Source: Ardenticatenaceae bacterium
Lineage (GTDB): Bacteria; Chloroflexota; Anaerolineae; Promineifilales; Promineifilaceae
Direction of reading: 5' to 3'
NCBI GenBank assembly: GCA_027054335.1
Contig: JALUPA010000203.1
Coordinates: 1-34,652 of the forward strand
DNA: 34,652 bases
Positions 15,885-22,465 of this stretch are shown piece by piece. Position 1 is the first letter of the stretch. Every line of letters starts with the position of its first letter. The notes under the pieces are model-generated. The model did no database searches, was not told the DNA's origin, and saw nothing but the letters and a program-made list of their open reading frames with translations. A program made the position numbers and the translations under genes.

Positions 15885-17110
15885 CACTTACCAGCCATAG
15901 ACATCTGCGACGTAATACCCATTTCTTTGCCCTTGAGCAGCAGATTCCAGTACATCCAGCGGAACATCATCTTGCCCCAATGGTTCATTTCTGACTCTTG
16001 CAGCAGGGAGAAGGGGCCAATACCCGGTAAGGGAAACTTGCCTGGCAGCGGTTCCACATCGTAGTTAAAGTCAATCAAAATACCCTTGCCAAAGCCGGAT
16101 TCAATAAAGCAGTTGGCGTGACCGTCAAAGGTAGGTTGCAACTCCAGGCCGTCAATGTAGCGCAGGAAGTTTTCTACAAACACTTCCCCGGCAAAATGGG
16201 CCACCGAACCAGCTTTGGACGTGGGCAGCGCCGCCGCATCCCCCAAAGAGAAGATGTTGTCATACTGTTTGGAAAGGAGCGTGTGTTTGTCCACCGGCAC
16301 AAAGTTCGACTCGTCACCCAACCCGGAACGGCCGATAACGTCTGCGCCCATGTGTACCGGCACTGTCACCAGCAAATCATACTCTACTGCTTCCTCTTCA
16401 TAAGAAATCAGCTTATGCGCTTCCGCATCTACCCGTTCCGGCAAAAAGTCGGGTACCAGGTTGATGTTTTTCTCTTCCAGGATGTTACCCAACAGGGAAG
16501 AGGCGCGCGGTTTAGTAAAAGCGCCGGGCAGCGGTGTGACCAGGGTCAAATCCACCTTGTCCCGCATTCCCTTGTCGTGGAAGTACCAGTCGGCCAGGAA
16601 GATGAATTCCAACGGGGCTACCGGGCATTTATACGGCAAATCCATAATATTCAGCACTAAACGGCCGCCTTCCCAGGTACGCAATTTCTTGGCCAGAGCC
16701 ACAGCGCCATCATAGGTATAAAAATCATAGATGCTCTTACGCCATTCCGGGCCAAGCAGCCCCGGCGTTTCTTCCGGACGGGGGCTGGCGCCGGTCACAA
16801 TGATCAGATAGTCGTACACTAACGTCCGGTTATCTTTGGCAATACGCACTTGATTTTTTTCCGGCTCAATCAACTCAATCTCCGATAAAATCATCTCGAC
16901 CGAGGGTGGCAAATAGTCACGTTTGGCTTTGATGACGTCATTGGGGCCATAAATGCCAAAGGGAATGAAAAGGAAACCTGGTTGGTAGTAATGAACCGTA
17001 TCCTGATCGACGATGGTGATCTTCCATTCTTCCTGGCTCAGTTCATGGCTGAGTTTATTGGCCAACATGGTGCCGGCTGTGCCTGCGCCTAAAATCAATA
17101 ATTTTTTCAT
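15878..17110 (-). CDS. sqr: Sulfide:quinone oxidoreductase-like FAD protein
   Basis: Membrane-associated flavoprotein expected to oxidise sulfide to polysulfide or protein persulfide and pass electrons to quinone. 410 residues. FAD motif GAGTAGTMLA (residues 8-17), second motif VTGASPRPEETPG, third FSLGDAAALPTSKAG. The redox cysteine pair is present: Cys162 (YKCPVAPLEF) and Cys333 (ANCFIESG), matching the two cysteines essential in characterised SQRs; the third, N-terminal cysteine of some types is absent. The C-terminal hydrophobic/aromatic helices (MMFRWMYWNLLLKG) suit monotopic membrane binding. The start at 17110 has AGGAG. Context with DUF1641, DsrC and DsrE2 supports sulfide rather than NADH as substrate, although NDH-2 relatives share the fold. 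Confidence 0.88.
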   Translation of the reverse strand: MKKLLILGAGTAGTMLANKLSHELSQEEWKITIVDQDTVHYYQPGFLFIPFGIYGPNDVIKAKRDYLPPSVEMILSEIELIEPEKNQVRIAKDNRTLVYDYLIIVTGASPRPEETPGLLGPEWRKSIYDFYTYDGAVALAKKLRTWEGGRLVLNIMDLPYKCPVAPLEFIFLADWYFHDKGMRDKVDLTLVTPLPGAFTKPRASSLLGNILEEKNINLVPDFLPERVDAEAHKLISYEEEAVEYDLLVTVPVHMGADVIGRSGLGDESNFVPVDKHTLLSKQYDNIFSLGDAAALPTSKAGSVAHFAGEVFVENFLRYIDGLELQPTFDGHANCFIESGFGKGILIDFNYDVEPLPGKFPLPGIGPFSLLQESEMNHWGKMMFRWMYWNLLLKGKEMGITSQMSMAGKWS

Positions 17111-17131
17111 TTAGAACTCTCCTCTAATTGG

Positions 17132-17159
17132 GTGGAGCGATTTTGTAAATCGCTCTACA
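17132..17159. repeat. Family A palindrome, diverged copy
   Basis: gagcgattt (17135-17143) pairs with aaatcgctc (17147-17155) around tgt, in the gap between the regulator and SQR. It is the same design as the copies at 1606 and 18841. Confidence 0.65.
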
Positions 17160-17175
17160 ATTATTTTCTGAAATT

Positions 17176-17934
17176 TCAGACGGCCGTAATTGTGGCAATC
17201 TGATCCAGCTTTCGCATCAAAACAACTCTTTCATGCAAAATGTGCGAGACGACGTCAGCCACCGGCTGAATCAACGACAAGATATGCGCTTGCTCCGTCT
17301 CGTCCAGCATATAAACATCTTCCACATGGTCGGTAAACAACGAAAAGTCTACATCCAGATCGGCCGCAATTTCCCGGATTTTTTCCGGTGGCGGCGGCCA
17401 ATTGTCGGGGGCAATACCACCCACAAAAACCATCCCTTGTAAGGTAGCGCCTACGCGGATGTAAGCGCGGGAACAAAGCAGCCCCAGGTAGCCCTCTTCA
17501 AAGCGGGGGTCCAGGCTCAAATCCACGGCCATGTCCCGCCAATGATCAATGCAGCGCTGCCACAGAGTCGGTGTATTGCTTAACGCCTCGAACAAACCGC
17601 AGGGGTTACTCAACTGAGTTGCGGGACGGCCGTCCATATCCGTAATAATGACCATCACACCCAACGCCTTGGCAAACGTGTCCTGAATCAATTGCACACA
17701 GGTCACAGGCAGCTTGTTCAGCAAATCATCGTCGTCCCCATTGTCTGGCGACACAGACGATACCATTGGCGCACTCTGGGCAATCAGCCACGCCTCCACT
17801 TGCTCTGCCGGAAAACGCCACTGCCGGCCCACCTTAATGGATGGTAGCCGCCCTGATTCTGCCATGCGGTAGATCGTAGACCGATCCACATCCAGTAACT
17901 CTTGTACATCCTTTGCCGTCAACATCTTACTCAT
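17176..17934 (-). CDS. Excisionase-type helix-turn-helix regulator with PocR sensory domain
   Basis: 252 residues. Residues 1-55 form a MerR/excisionase-like winged helix (MLTAKDVQELLDVDRSTIYRMAESGRLPSIKVGRQWRFPAEQVEAWL). A short linker leads to a PocR-type ligand-binding domain (about 75-245) with its cysteine pattern: NPCGLF, QRCIDHW and LLCSRAYIRVGATLQGMVFVGGI; in this family such cysteines may bind a metal, cluster or thiol ligand. It heads the sulfur operon and is the obvious candidate to control it, possibly sensing a sulfur species (inference). Two starts are possible: ATG 17934 with a weak AAGGG, or ATG 17925, which would be leaderless if TATAAT at 17938-17933 is the -10 box. A TGTGA-N6-TCACA site lies just upstream. 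Confidence 0.85.
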   Translation of the reverse strand: MSKMLTAKDVQELLDVDRSTIYRMAESGRLPSIKVGRQWRFPAEQVEAWLIAQSAPMVSSVSPDNGDDDDLLNKLPVTCVQLIQDTFAKALGVMVIITDMDGRPATQLSNPCGLFEALSNTPTLWQRCIDHWRDMAVDLSLDPRFEEGYLGLLCSRAYIRVGATLQGMVFVGGIAPDNWPPPPEKIREIAADLDVDFSLFTDHVEDVYMLDETEQAHILSLIQPVADVVSHILHERVVLMRKLDQIATITAV

Positions 17935-17938
17935 TATA
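17933..17938 (-). promoter_or_regulatory. Candidate -10 box of the sulfur operon
   Basis: Perfect TATAAT on the minus strand. A start seven bases on would be at 17926, adjoining ATG 17925. No good -35 is seen; the TGTGA-N6-TCACA site at 17948-17963 takes that place, so the promoter may depend on, or be blocked by, a CRP/FNR-family protein. Confidence 0.4.
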
Positions 17939-17947
17939 CAAACCCTT

Positions 17948-17963
17948 TGTGAATATCATCACA
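17948..17963. promoter_or_regulatory. CRP/FNR-family-like operator, site 1
   Basis: TGTGA-ATATCA-TCACA, a perfect match to the symmetric half-sites of the CRP consensus. It is centred about 30 bases before the predicted start of the sulfur operon. Confidence 0.55.
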
Positions 17964-18023
17964 ATACGCATATATCATAAGGCGAATACATATGCAGTAG
18001 AAGTGACAATCGGCAGATTCGTC

Positions 18024-18039
18024 TGTGACAAATGTCACA
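18024..18039. promoter_or_regulatory. CRP/FNR-family-like operator, site 2
   Basis: TGTGA-CAAATG-TCACA, again a perfect pair of half-sites, 76 bases from site 1, in the region shared by the regulator and the phosphatase gene. Confidence 0.55.
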
Positions 18040-18071
18040 ATCTGCATATTGTGCAGATAATGCAGATTGTG
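18036..18071. promoter_or_regulatory. 12-bp inverted repeat, possible operator
   Basis: cacaatctgcat (18036-18047) and atgcagattgtg (18060-18071) are perfect complements with a 12-base spacer that itself contains attgtgcagata, a partial copy of the same motif. It overlaps operator site 2. It is a possible binding site for the PocR-type regulator. Confidence 0.5.
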
Positions 18072-18117
18072 CATAAGCAAGCCCTTCGAGAAATATCCCC
18101 GTCAGGGAAAATTCCTC

Positions 18118-18146
18118 TTGCCGACTTCTCGACTGTACGTTATTCT
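18118..18146 (+). promoter_or_regulatory. Candidate promoter of the phosphatase gene
   Basis: TTGCCG (18118-18123), 17-base spacer, TATTCT (18141-18146). The predicted start is about one base before the ATG at 18154, which has no Shine-Dalgarno, so the mRNA may be leaderless. Confidence 0.35.
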
Positions 18147-18153
18147 TTTCGTT

Positions 18154-18699
18154 ATGAATCCTTTCCATTGGGCTTTTGACAAACTGTATCCGCTGATCCG
18201 CTATCTTTATGAGCAGATATTGGACAATGTCTGGTTCAGCCAAATCACACCGGCGGAGGGGATTACGGCCGAATTATGGCTGGGGGGTGCGCCCACCTAC
18301 GCCCGCGACTACGAATTTATCAAAGCGCACGACATAGGGGCCGTGGTCAACATTCGCGCCGAACGGGAAGACGATACAAAATTCTACCAAGAAAATGACA
18401 TTACCCATTTGCAATTAAAAGTGCTGGACGTCACTGTGCCGGAGGAAGATATTTTGTCGGAAGGGGTGGCCTGGATGAAAGAGCAAGTGGCTGACGGCCG
18501 TTCCGTGCTGGTTCACTGCGCCAAAGGGAGAGGCCGCTCGGCTACCCTGCTGGCAGCTTACCTGATGCAGGAAGAGGGTTTAACCTACGAGGAAGCTCAC
18601 ACCCTGCTCAAAGGCAAACGTTCCCTCACCAAACTGGAAGGCCGCCACAAAAACCGCTTAAAAACCTGGCGGGAAAAACGTAAATACCAAAAACAGTAA
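18154..18699 (+). CDS. Dual-specificity protein phosphatase family protein
   Basis: Cysteine-dependent phosphatase of 181 residues. The P-loop HCAKGRGRS (121-129) has nucleophile Cys122 and Arg128. The likely general acid is the aspartate in LDVTVPEED. The N-terminal 30 residues are hydrophobic and aromatic ([23 protein letters not shown]) and may associate with membrane. The C-terminus is strongly basic ([17 protein letters not shown]). Proteins of this plan act on phosphotyrosine or phosphoserine, or, in the PTPMT1 group, on phosphatidylglycerophosphate; the sequence does not decide between them. I chose ATG 18154 because upstream in-frame codons run into the operator region. It is divergent from the sulfur operon and followed by an intrinsic terminator. 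Confidence 0.85.
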   Translation: MNPFHWAFDKLYPLIRYLYEQILDNVWFSQITPAEGITAELWLGGAPTYARDYEFIKAHDIGAVVNIRAEREDDTKFYQENDITHLQLKVLDVTVPEEDILSEGVAWMKEQVADGRSVLVHCAKGRGRSATLLAAYLMQEEGLTYEEAHTLLKGKRSLTKLEGRHKNRLKTWREKRKYQKQ

Positions 18700-18740
18700 A
18701 AACTGGTAATCAGCGTTCAGTTGAAAGCTGACTGATAAGG

Positions 18741-18773
18741 GAGTCTCGTGTGGGCGAGGCTCTCTTTTCTTTT
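18741..18773 (+). terminator. Intrinsic terminator after the phosphatase gene
   Basis: gagtctcg (18741-18748) pairs with cgaggctc (18755-18762, one G-T pair) around a 6-base loop, followed by tcttttctttt. Confidence 0.75.
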
Positions 18774-18840
18774 GGGAAATACCCGCGTTTCTTTTGCCTT
18801 TTACCTTTGTTCTGGCTATGCTTAACCGGCACACCATTTC

Positions 18841-18870
18841 GTAGGGCGATTTGCCAAATCGCCCAACACA
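18841..18870. repeat. Family A palindrome, copy before mutS
   Basis: Identical in its core to the copy at 1606: gggcgatttg, one base, caaatcgccc, then aaca. The mutS AGGAG begins four bases after this stretch. Confidence 0.85.
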
Positions 18871-18880
18871 AGGAGTTTTT

Positions 18881-21478
18881 ATGGCTAAAGGCAAGCTCAC
18901 CCCCAGCCGCCAGCAATATCTGGACATCAAGGCCCAATACCCGGATGCGATTTTGTTTTTCCGCCTGGGAGATTTTTATGAGATGTTTGACGATGACGCC
19001 AAAACGGCCGCTAAAGAACTAGACCTGGTACTCACCAGCCGGCCGCAGGGCAAAAACCAGCGCACCCCCATGGCCGGCGTGCCCCATCACGCCGCTGAAG
19101 GGTACATCGCTAAACTGATCAACAAAGGGTACAAGGTGGCCTTGTGTGAGCAGGTGGGCACGGAACCAATCAAGGGGCTGATGCCGCGGGAAGTGGTGCG
19201 GGTGTTCACCGCCGGGACGGTGATTGAGCCGGGGATGCTGGATGCGGCGCGAAATAATTATTTGACGGCCGTCATCACCGATGGCGAGCGGGCAGGGCTG
19301 GCCTACGCAGACATCACCACCGGCGAATTTGCCACCACACAGATTGACGGCCGTCGCCCCCTCATCGAAGAACTGGCCCGCCTGGCCCCCGCCGAACTCC
19401 TCCTGCCTGACAGCGAGCAAACGTTGTACGAACACGTCAAATCCGTCAGCCATTTGCCGGACTGGCGCTTTGAGGAGGGGAACGCCCGGCAAACGCTGCT
19501 ACGCCACTTTGGCGTGAGCAGCCTGGCCGCATTTGGCTGCGAAAGCAAGTCGTTAGCCACCCGTGCTGCCGGAGGCATCCTCCATTATTTGCAGGAAACG
19601 CAAAAAGGGGCGGTGGGGCAGATTCAGCGGCTGTCCACTTACAGCGTAGAAGGGTTTATGGCTCTGGATACGGCCACGCGGCACAATCTGGAATTGACGG
19701 AATCGCTGGGGGGCGAGCGGGCCGGGTCGCTGCTGGGAGTGTTGGACAAGACGGTGACGGCGATGGGGGCCAGGTTATTGCGGGATCGGGTGTCACGGCC
19801 GTTACTCTCCGTCCCCGAAATCAACCAACGCCTGGACAAAGTGGAAGCATTCTACAACGACGCCCTCCTCCGCGCCGACGTCCGCGCTGCCCTCAAAGGG
19901 CTGCCCGACCTGGAACGGCTGACCAACCGCGTCCTCAGCGGCAGCGCCACACCGCGGGATTTGGCGCATATCGGGCTGGCGTTGGATACAGTAAAAACAA
20001 TCAGTGAACAGTTTTCAGTGTTCAGTGTTCAGTCTTCAGGTGAGCCATCTCCAATCTCCAGTCTCCAATCTCTCATCTCTAAACTGGACCCCTGCCCCGA
20101 AGCGGCCGATCTCATCCAACGGGCCATCGTGGCCGATGCGCCAACCAATCTGAACAAAATGGGCGTCATTCGGCCCGGTTTTGCGGCGGAACTGGACGGG
20201 GTGATGAACTCGTCGGCGCACGCGCGGGAATGGGTGGCCAATCTGGAGCCGCGGGAGCGGGAACGGACGGGGATCAATACGCTCAAGGTGGGCTTTAACA
20301 AGGTGTTTGGCTACTACATCGAAATTACCCGGGCCAATTCCCATCTGGCCCCCGACGATTATATCCGCAAGCAGACGCTGACCAATGCGGAGCGGTACAT
20401 CACGCCGGAATTGAAGGAGTACGAGACGCTTATCCTGAATGCGGAGGAGCGGATTTTGCAGATTGAGCGGCGGGTGTTTACGGAAGTGCGCCAGCAAGTG
20501 GCCCAATATGCCCCCCGTCTGCTGGAAACGGCCCGCATTCTGGCCCGGCTAGACGTGGCGGCGGGGCTGGCGGAAACGGCCGCGAATCTGAATTATGTAC
20601 GGCCGTCCCTGACCGAAGATAACACGCTGGAAATCAGGGACGGCCGTCACCCCGTCGTGGAGCAAAGTTTGCAACTGGAACGGTTCGTCCCCAACGACAT
20701 CCACATGACCGAGGGGGAGTGCATCCAGATCATCACCGGGCCGAATATGTCGGGTAAAAGCACATACCTGCGGCAAACGGCGCTCATCACCCTCATGGCC
20801 CAGATTGGCAGCTTTGTCCCGGCGGATGAGGCGCACATCGGCCTGGTAGACCGCATCTTCACCCGCATCGGGGCGCACGACGAACTGCACGCCGGCCGTT
20901 CCACCTTTATGGTGGAGATGGTGGAAACGGCGCAAATCCTCAACCACGCCAGCCACCGCTCCCTGCTCATCCTGGACGAAATCGGCCGGGGCACCAGCAC
21001 TTACGACGGTCTGGCGATTGCCTGGGCGATCATCGAATATCTGCACAACCACCCCCGCCTCAAACCGCGCACCCTGTTCGCCACCCATTACCACGAGCTG
21101 ACCGGCCTGGCCGATCTGCTGCCGATGGTTGCCAACTACAACGTCGCCGTCGCCGAGGAGGGGGATTCGGTCGTTTTCCTGCACCAGATCATCCCCGGCG
21201 GAGCGGACCAGAGCTACGGCATCCACGTGGCCCAACTGGCCGGGCTGCCCCGCGACGTGATTAACCGGGCCAATGAGATTTTGCGGGAACTGGAGGCACA
21301 TGCGCCGACGACGGCCGTAGAACCCAGCCGCCTCAACACTGTCCAGCAAATGGCCCTCTTCCCGGAAACCAGCCCCATCCTGGAAGAATTGAAGGAGCTT
21401 GACATAAATTCCATGTCTCCCCTGGAAGCAATGACCAAGCTGTACGAATGGCAAAGGAAGTATGGAGAGAGCGATTAG
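18881..21478 (+). CDS. mutS: DNA mismatch repair protein MutS
   Basis: Recognises mismatches and small loops and starts mismatch repair; cytoplasmic dimer with ATPase. 865 residues from ATG 18881, which has AGGAG at 18871-18875; an upstream TTG in the palindrome is not the start. Mismatch-reading FYE is at 32-34; Walker A GPNMSGKST starts at 620; Walker B ILDEIGRGTS has Asp699-Glu700; HYHEL and the C-terminal dimer helices follow. Odd: residues about 375-400, in the lever domain III, are encoded by two arrays of seven-base repeats (see 20002-20082), giving a Ser/Gln/Phe-rich insert (SEQFSVFSVQSSGEPSPI) not seen in ordinary MutS. The frame stays open across it, so the protein is probably functional, but this should be checked. 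No mutL is present in the window. Confidence 0.96.
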   Translation: MAKGKLTPSRQQYLDIKAQYPDAILFFRLGDFYEMFDDDAKTAAKELDLVLTSRPQGKNQRTPMAGVPHHAAEGYIAKLINKGYKVALCEQVGTEPIKGLMPREVVRVFTAGTVIEPGMLDAARNNYLTAVITDGERAGLAYADITTGEFATTQIDGRRPLIEELARLAPAELLLPDSEQTLYEHVKSVSHLPDWRFEEGNARQTLLRHFGVSSLAAFGCESKSLATRAAGGILHYLQETQKGAVGQIQRLSTYSVEGFMALDTATRHNLELTESLGGERAGSLLGVLDKTVTAMGARLLRDRVSRPLLSVPEINQRLDKVEAFYNDALLRADVRAALKGLPDLERLTNRVLSGSATPRDLAHIGLALDTVKTISEQFSVFSVQSSGEPSPISSLQSLISKLDPCPEAADLIQRAIVADAPTNLNKMGVIRPGFAAELDGVMNSSAHAREWVANLEPRERERTGINTLKVGFNKVFGYYIEITRANSHLAPDDYIRKQTLTNAERYITPELKEYETLILNAEERILQIERRVFTEVRQQVAQYAPRLLETARILARLDVAAGLAETAANLNYVRPSLTEDNTLEIRDGRHPVVEQSLQLERFVPNDIHMTEGECIQIITGPNMSGKSTYLRQTALITLMAQIGSFVPADEAHIGLVDRIFTRIGAHDELHAGRSTFMVEMVETAQILNHASHRSLLILDEIGRGTSTYDGLAIAWAIIEYLHNHPRLKPRTLFATHYHELTGLADLLPMVANYNVAVAEEGDSVVFLHQIIPGGADQSYGIHVAQLAGLPRDVINRANEILRELEAHAPTTAVEPSRLNTVQQMALFPETSPILEELKELDINSMSPLEAMTKLYEWQRKYGESD
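20002..20082. repeat. Two heptamer arrays inserted in frame inside mutS
   Basis: First array: cagtgaa, cagtttt, cagtgtt, cagtgtt, cagtctt (20002-20036). Second: ccatctc, caatctc, cagtctc, caatctc, tcatctc (from 20045). The exact seven-base period and the low complexity contrast with the GC-rich code around them. The intergenic element at 9720-9772 uses very similar units (ccaatct). Confidence 0.85.
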
Positions 21479-21547
21479 AGATTATGTAGGGTACTTTTCA
21501 AAATCGCTCCGCACACACAACAAATGGAAACAGGAAATTGATGAGTC

Positions 21548-21637
21548 TTCCGAAAAAAGCCGCGGATTACGCGGATTTATCTGGATTTTCTCTGGTAGTT
21601 CTTGGCGATCTTAGTGTTCTTCGCGGTTTTTTCGGAA
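21548..21637. repeat. Inverted repeat with periodic interior
   Basis: ttccgaaaaaagccgcg (21548-21564) is complementary to cgcggttttttcggaa (21622-21637) apart from one bulged base. Inside, cgcggatta/cgcggattt/atctggatttt units recur with about nine-base spacing. It fills most of the 21479-21713 gap. Confidence 0.7.
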
Positions 21638-21658
21638 AGTCAATTGATGCCACTTTCC

Positions 21659-21667
21659 TGCTATAAT
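21659..21667 (+). promoter_or_regulatory. Extended -10 promoter of the toxin-antitoxin pair
   Basis: TGC followed by a perfect TATAAT (21662-21667); the -35 region is poor, as is usual for extended -10 promoters. It gives a leader of about 40 bases with aaggacgag before ATG 21714. Confidence 0.6.
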
Positions 21668-21713
21668 AGGTCTGTTCGCAAACATATTTACCTCAGACAA
21701 AGGACGAGTAATT

Positions 21714-21956
21714 ATGGAAAAGACAATTTCAACCATGTCGCCCCAGGAATTTGAAACGATGGTGGAACAGGCCATTGACCGGCGAATGCAGGTATGGCTA
21801 ACGCAATTGCTTGATGCTTTGGGAGATTCTGGGGAAGGGAATAACGTGCCTTTGCAGCCTGATTTCGTTGCTGCTTTAGAACGTTCCATCGAGCAAGCTC
21901 GCGCCGGCAACGTCACAGACCTTTATGAATTTCGTCGATCATTAGCCGATGGCTGA
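21714..21956 (+). CDS. Probable antitoxin of a RelE/ParE-type pair
   Basis: 80 residues, acidic overall. Helical N-terminus (MSPQEFETMVEQAIDRRMQVWLTQLLDALG), then a C-terminal segment (PDFVAALERSIEQARAGNVTDLYEFRRSLADG) of the kind antitoxins use to wrap a RelE-fold toxin. No recognisable ribbon-helix-helix or HTH motif was seen. The assignment rests on overlap with the toxin gene (21949-21956) and on having its own promoter. It may bind toxin without binding DNA. Confidence 0.75.
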   Translation: MEKTISTMSPQEFETMVEQAIDRRMQVWLTQLLDALGDSGEGNNVPLQPDFVAALERSIEQARAGNVTDLYEFRRSLADG

Positions 21957-22218
21957 TTTCAGAATTGTACTCACTGAAGAAGCGCAATCCGATATTCGCA
22001 AACTGGAAACCCGGCTGCAAAACAGGATTCTGGACAAGCTGGAGTGGATGGGAGTCAATGCCGCTTTCTTGCGCCACCAGGCGCTCCAGGGTCATACGTG
22101 GAAAAATACATTCAAATATCGGGTAGGCGACTATCGTATCATTTACCATATAAACCATCAAAGCCGGGTTTTAACTGTGCTAAAGGTTGGGCATCGCCGG
22201 GATATTTATCGTTTTTGA
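21949..22218 (+). CDS. RelE/ParE-family toxin (type II toxin-antitoxin)
   Basis: 89 residues with the RelE fold pattern: FRIVLTEEAQSDIRKLETRLQNRILDKLEWM at the start and the diagnostic VGDYRIIYHI...LTVLKVGHRRDIYRF at the end. RelE-type members cut mRNA at the ribosome; ParE-type members poison gyrase. The basic GHRRDIYR terminus fits either, with RelE-like mRNA interferases more often carrying it. The start overlaps the antitoxin by eight bases, so expression is coupled. It may form a boundary or stabiliser of the block with the following EAD and NACHT genes. Confidence 0.85.
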   Translation: MADFRIVLTEEAQSDIRKLETRLQNRILDKLEWMGVNAAFLRHQALQGHTWKNTFKYRVGDYRIIYHINHQSRVLTVLKVGHRRDIYRF

Positions 22219-22286
22219 CAAAGGTGGCAAACCCCGAAAATTTTTCTCTAATCTTCTGGCAGCCATGTCCAATTCTGCCTGTCTCA

Positions 22287-22375
22287 CCCCATGCGCGGCC
22301 GGGCATGGGGGCGAGATGGCGCGGAAGGACGTTGTTTTGTTTGCCGACGGCCATACCGCGCCATCCCGCCCCTAC
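22287..22375. repeat. Family C inverted repeat plus adjacent hairpin
   Basis: ggggcgagatggcgcgg (22308-22324) and ccgcgccatcccgcccc (22356-22372) form a 17-bp stem with one mismatch and a 31-base loop. Just before it ccccatgc/gcatgggg (22287-22294, 22303-22310) makes a second hairpin. The gap 22219-22465 has no gene. Related sequence occurs at 5635. Confidence 0.65.
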
Positions 22376-22405
22376 GAAAATGTGTTTGGGAATTTATACG
22401 GCCTT

Positions 22406-22433
22406 TTGCGTTTTGGGATACAGTTGTTATAGC
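22406..22433 (+). promoter_or_regulatory. Weak candidate promoter of the EAD-ATPase / NACHT pair
   Basis: TTGCGT (22406-22411), 16-base spacer ending TGT, TATAGC (22428-22433). It lies 32 bases before ATG 22466. Confidence 0.3.
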
Positions 22434-22465
22434 CTGATTAGACCATTGATGGAAATATTCGCGCC

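Noticed and set aside
18851-18880. TTG start for mutS inside the palindrome
   Set aside because: ATG 18881 has AGGAG at ideal spacing and gives the normal MutS N-terminus; the upstream codons are repeat sequence.
20549-21454. 300-codon minus-strand open frame opposite mutS
   Set aside because: It lies wholly within the MutS ATPase domain, whose motifs are intact; no start signal or recognisable domain was seen in the antisense frame.
21479-21713. Insertion sequence remnant between mutS and the toxin-antitoxin pair
   Set aside because: The inverted repeat spans only about 90 bases and encloses no coding sequence or target duplication; it fits the periodic hairpin class.
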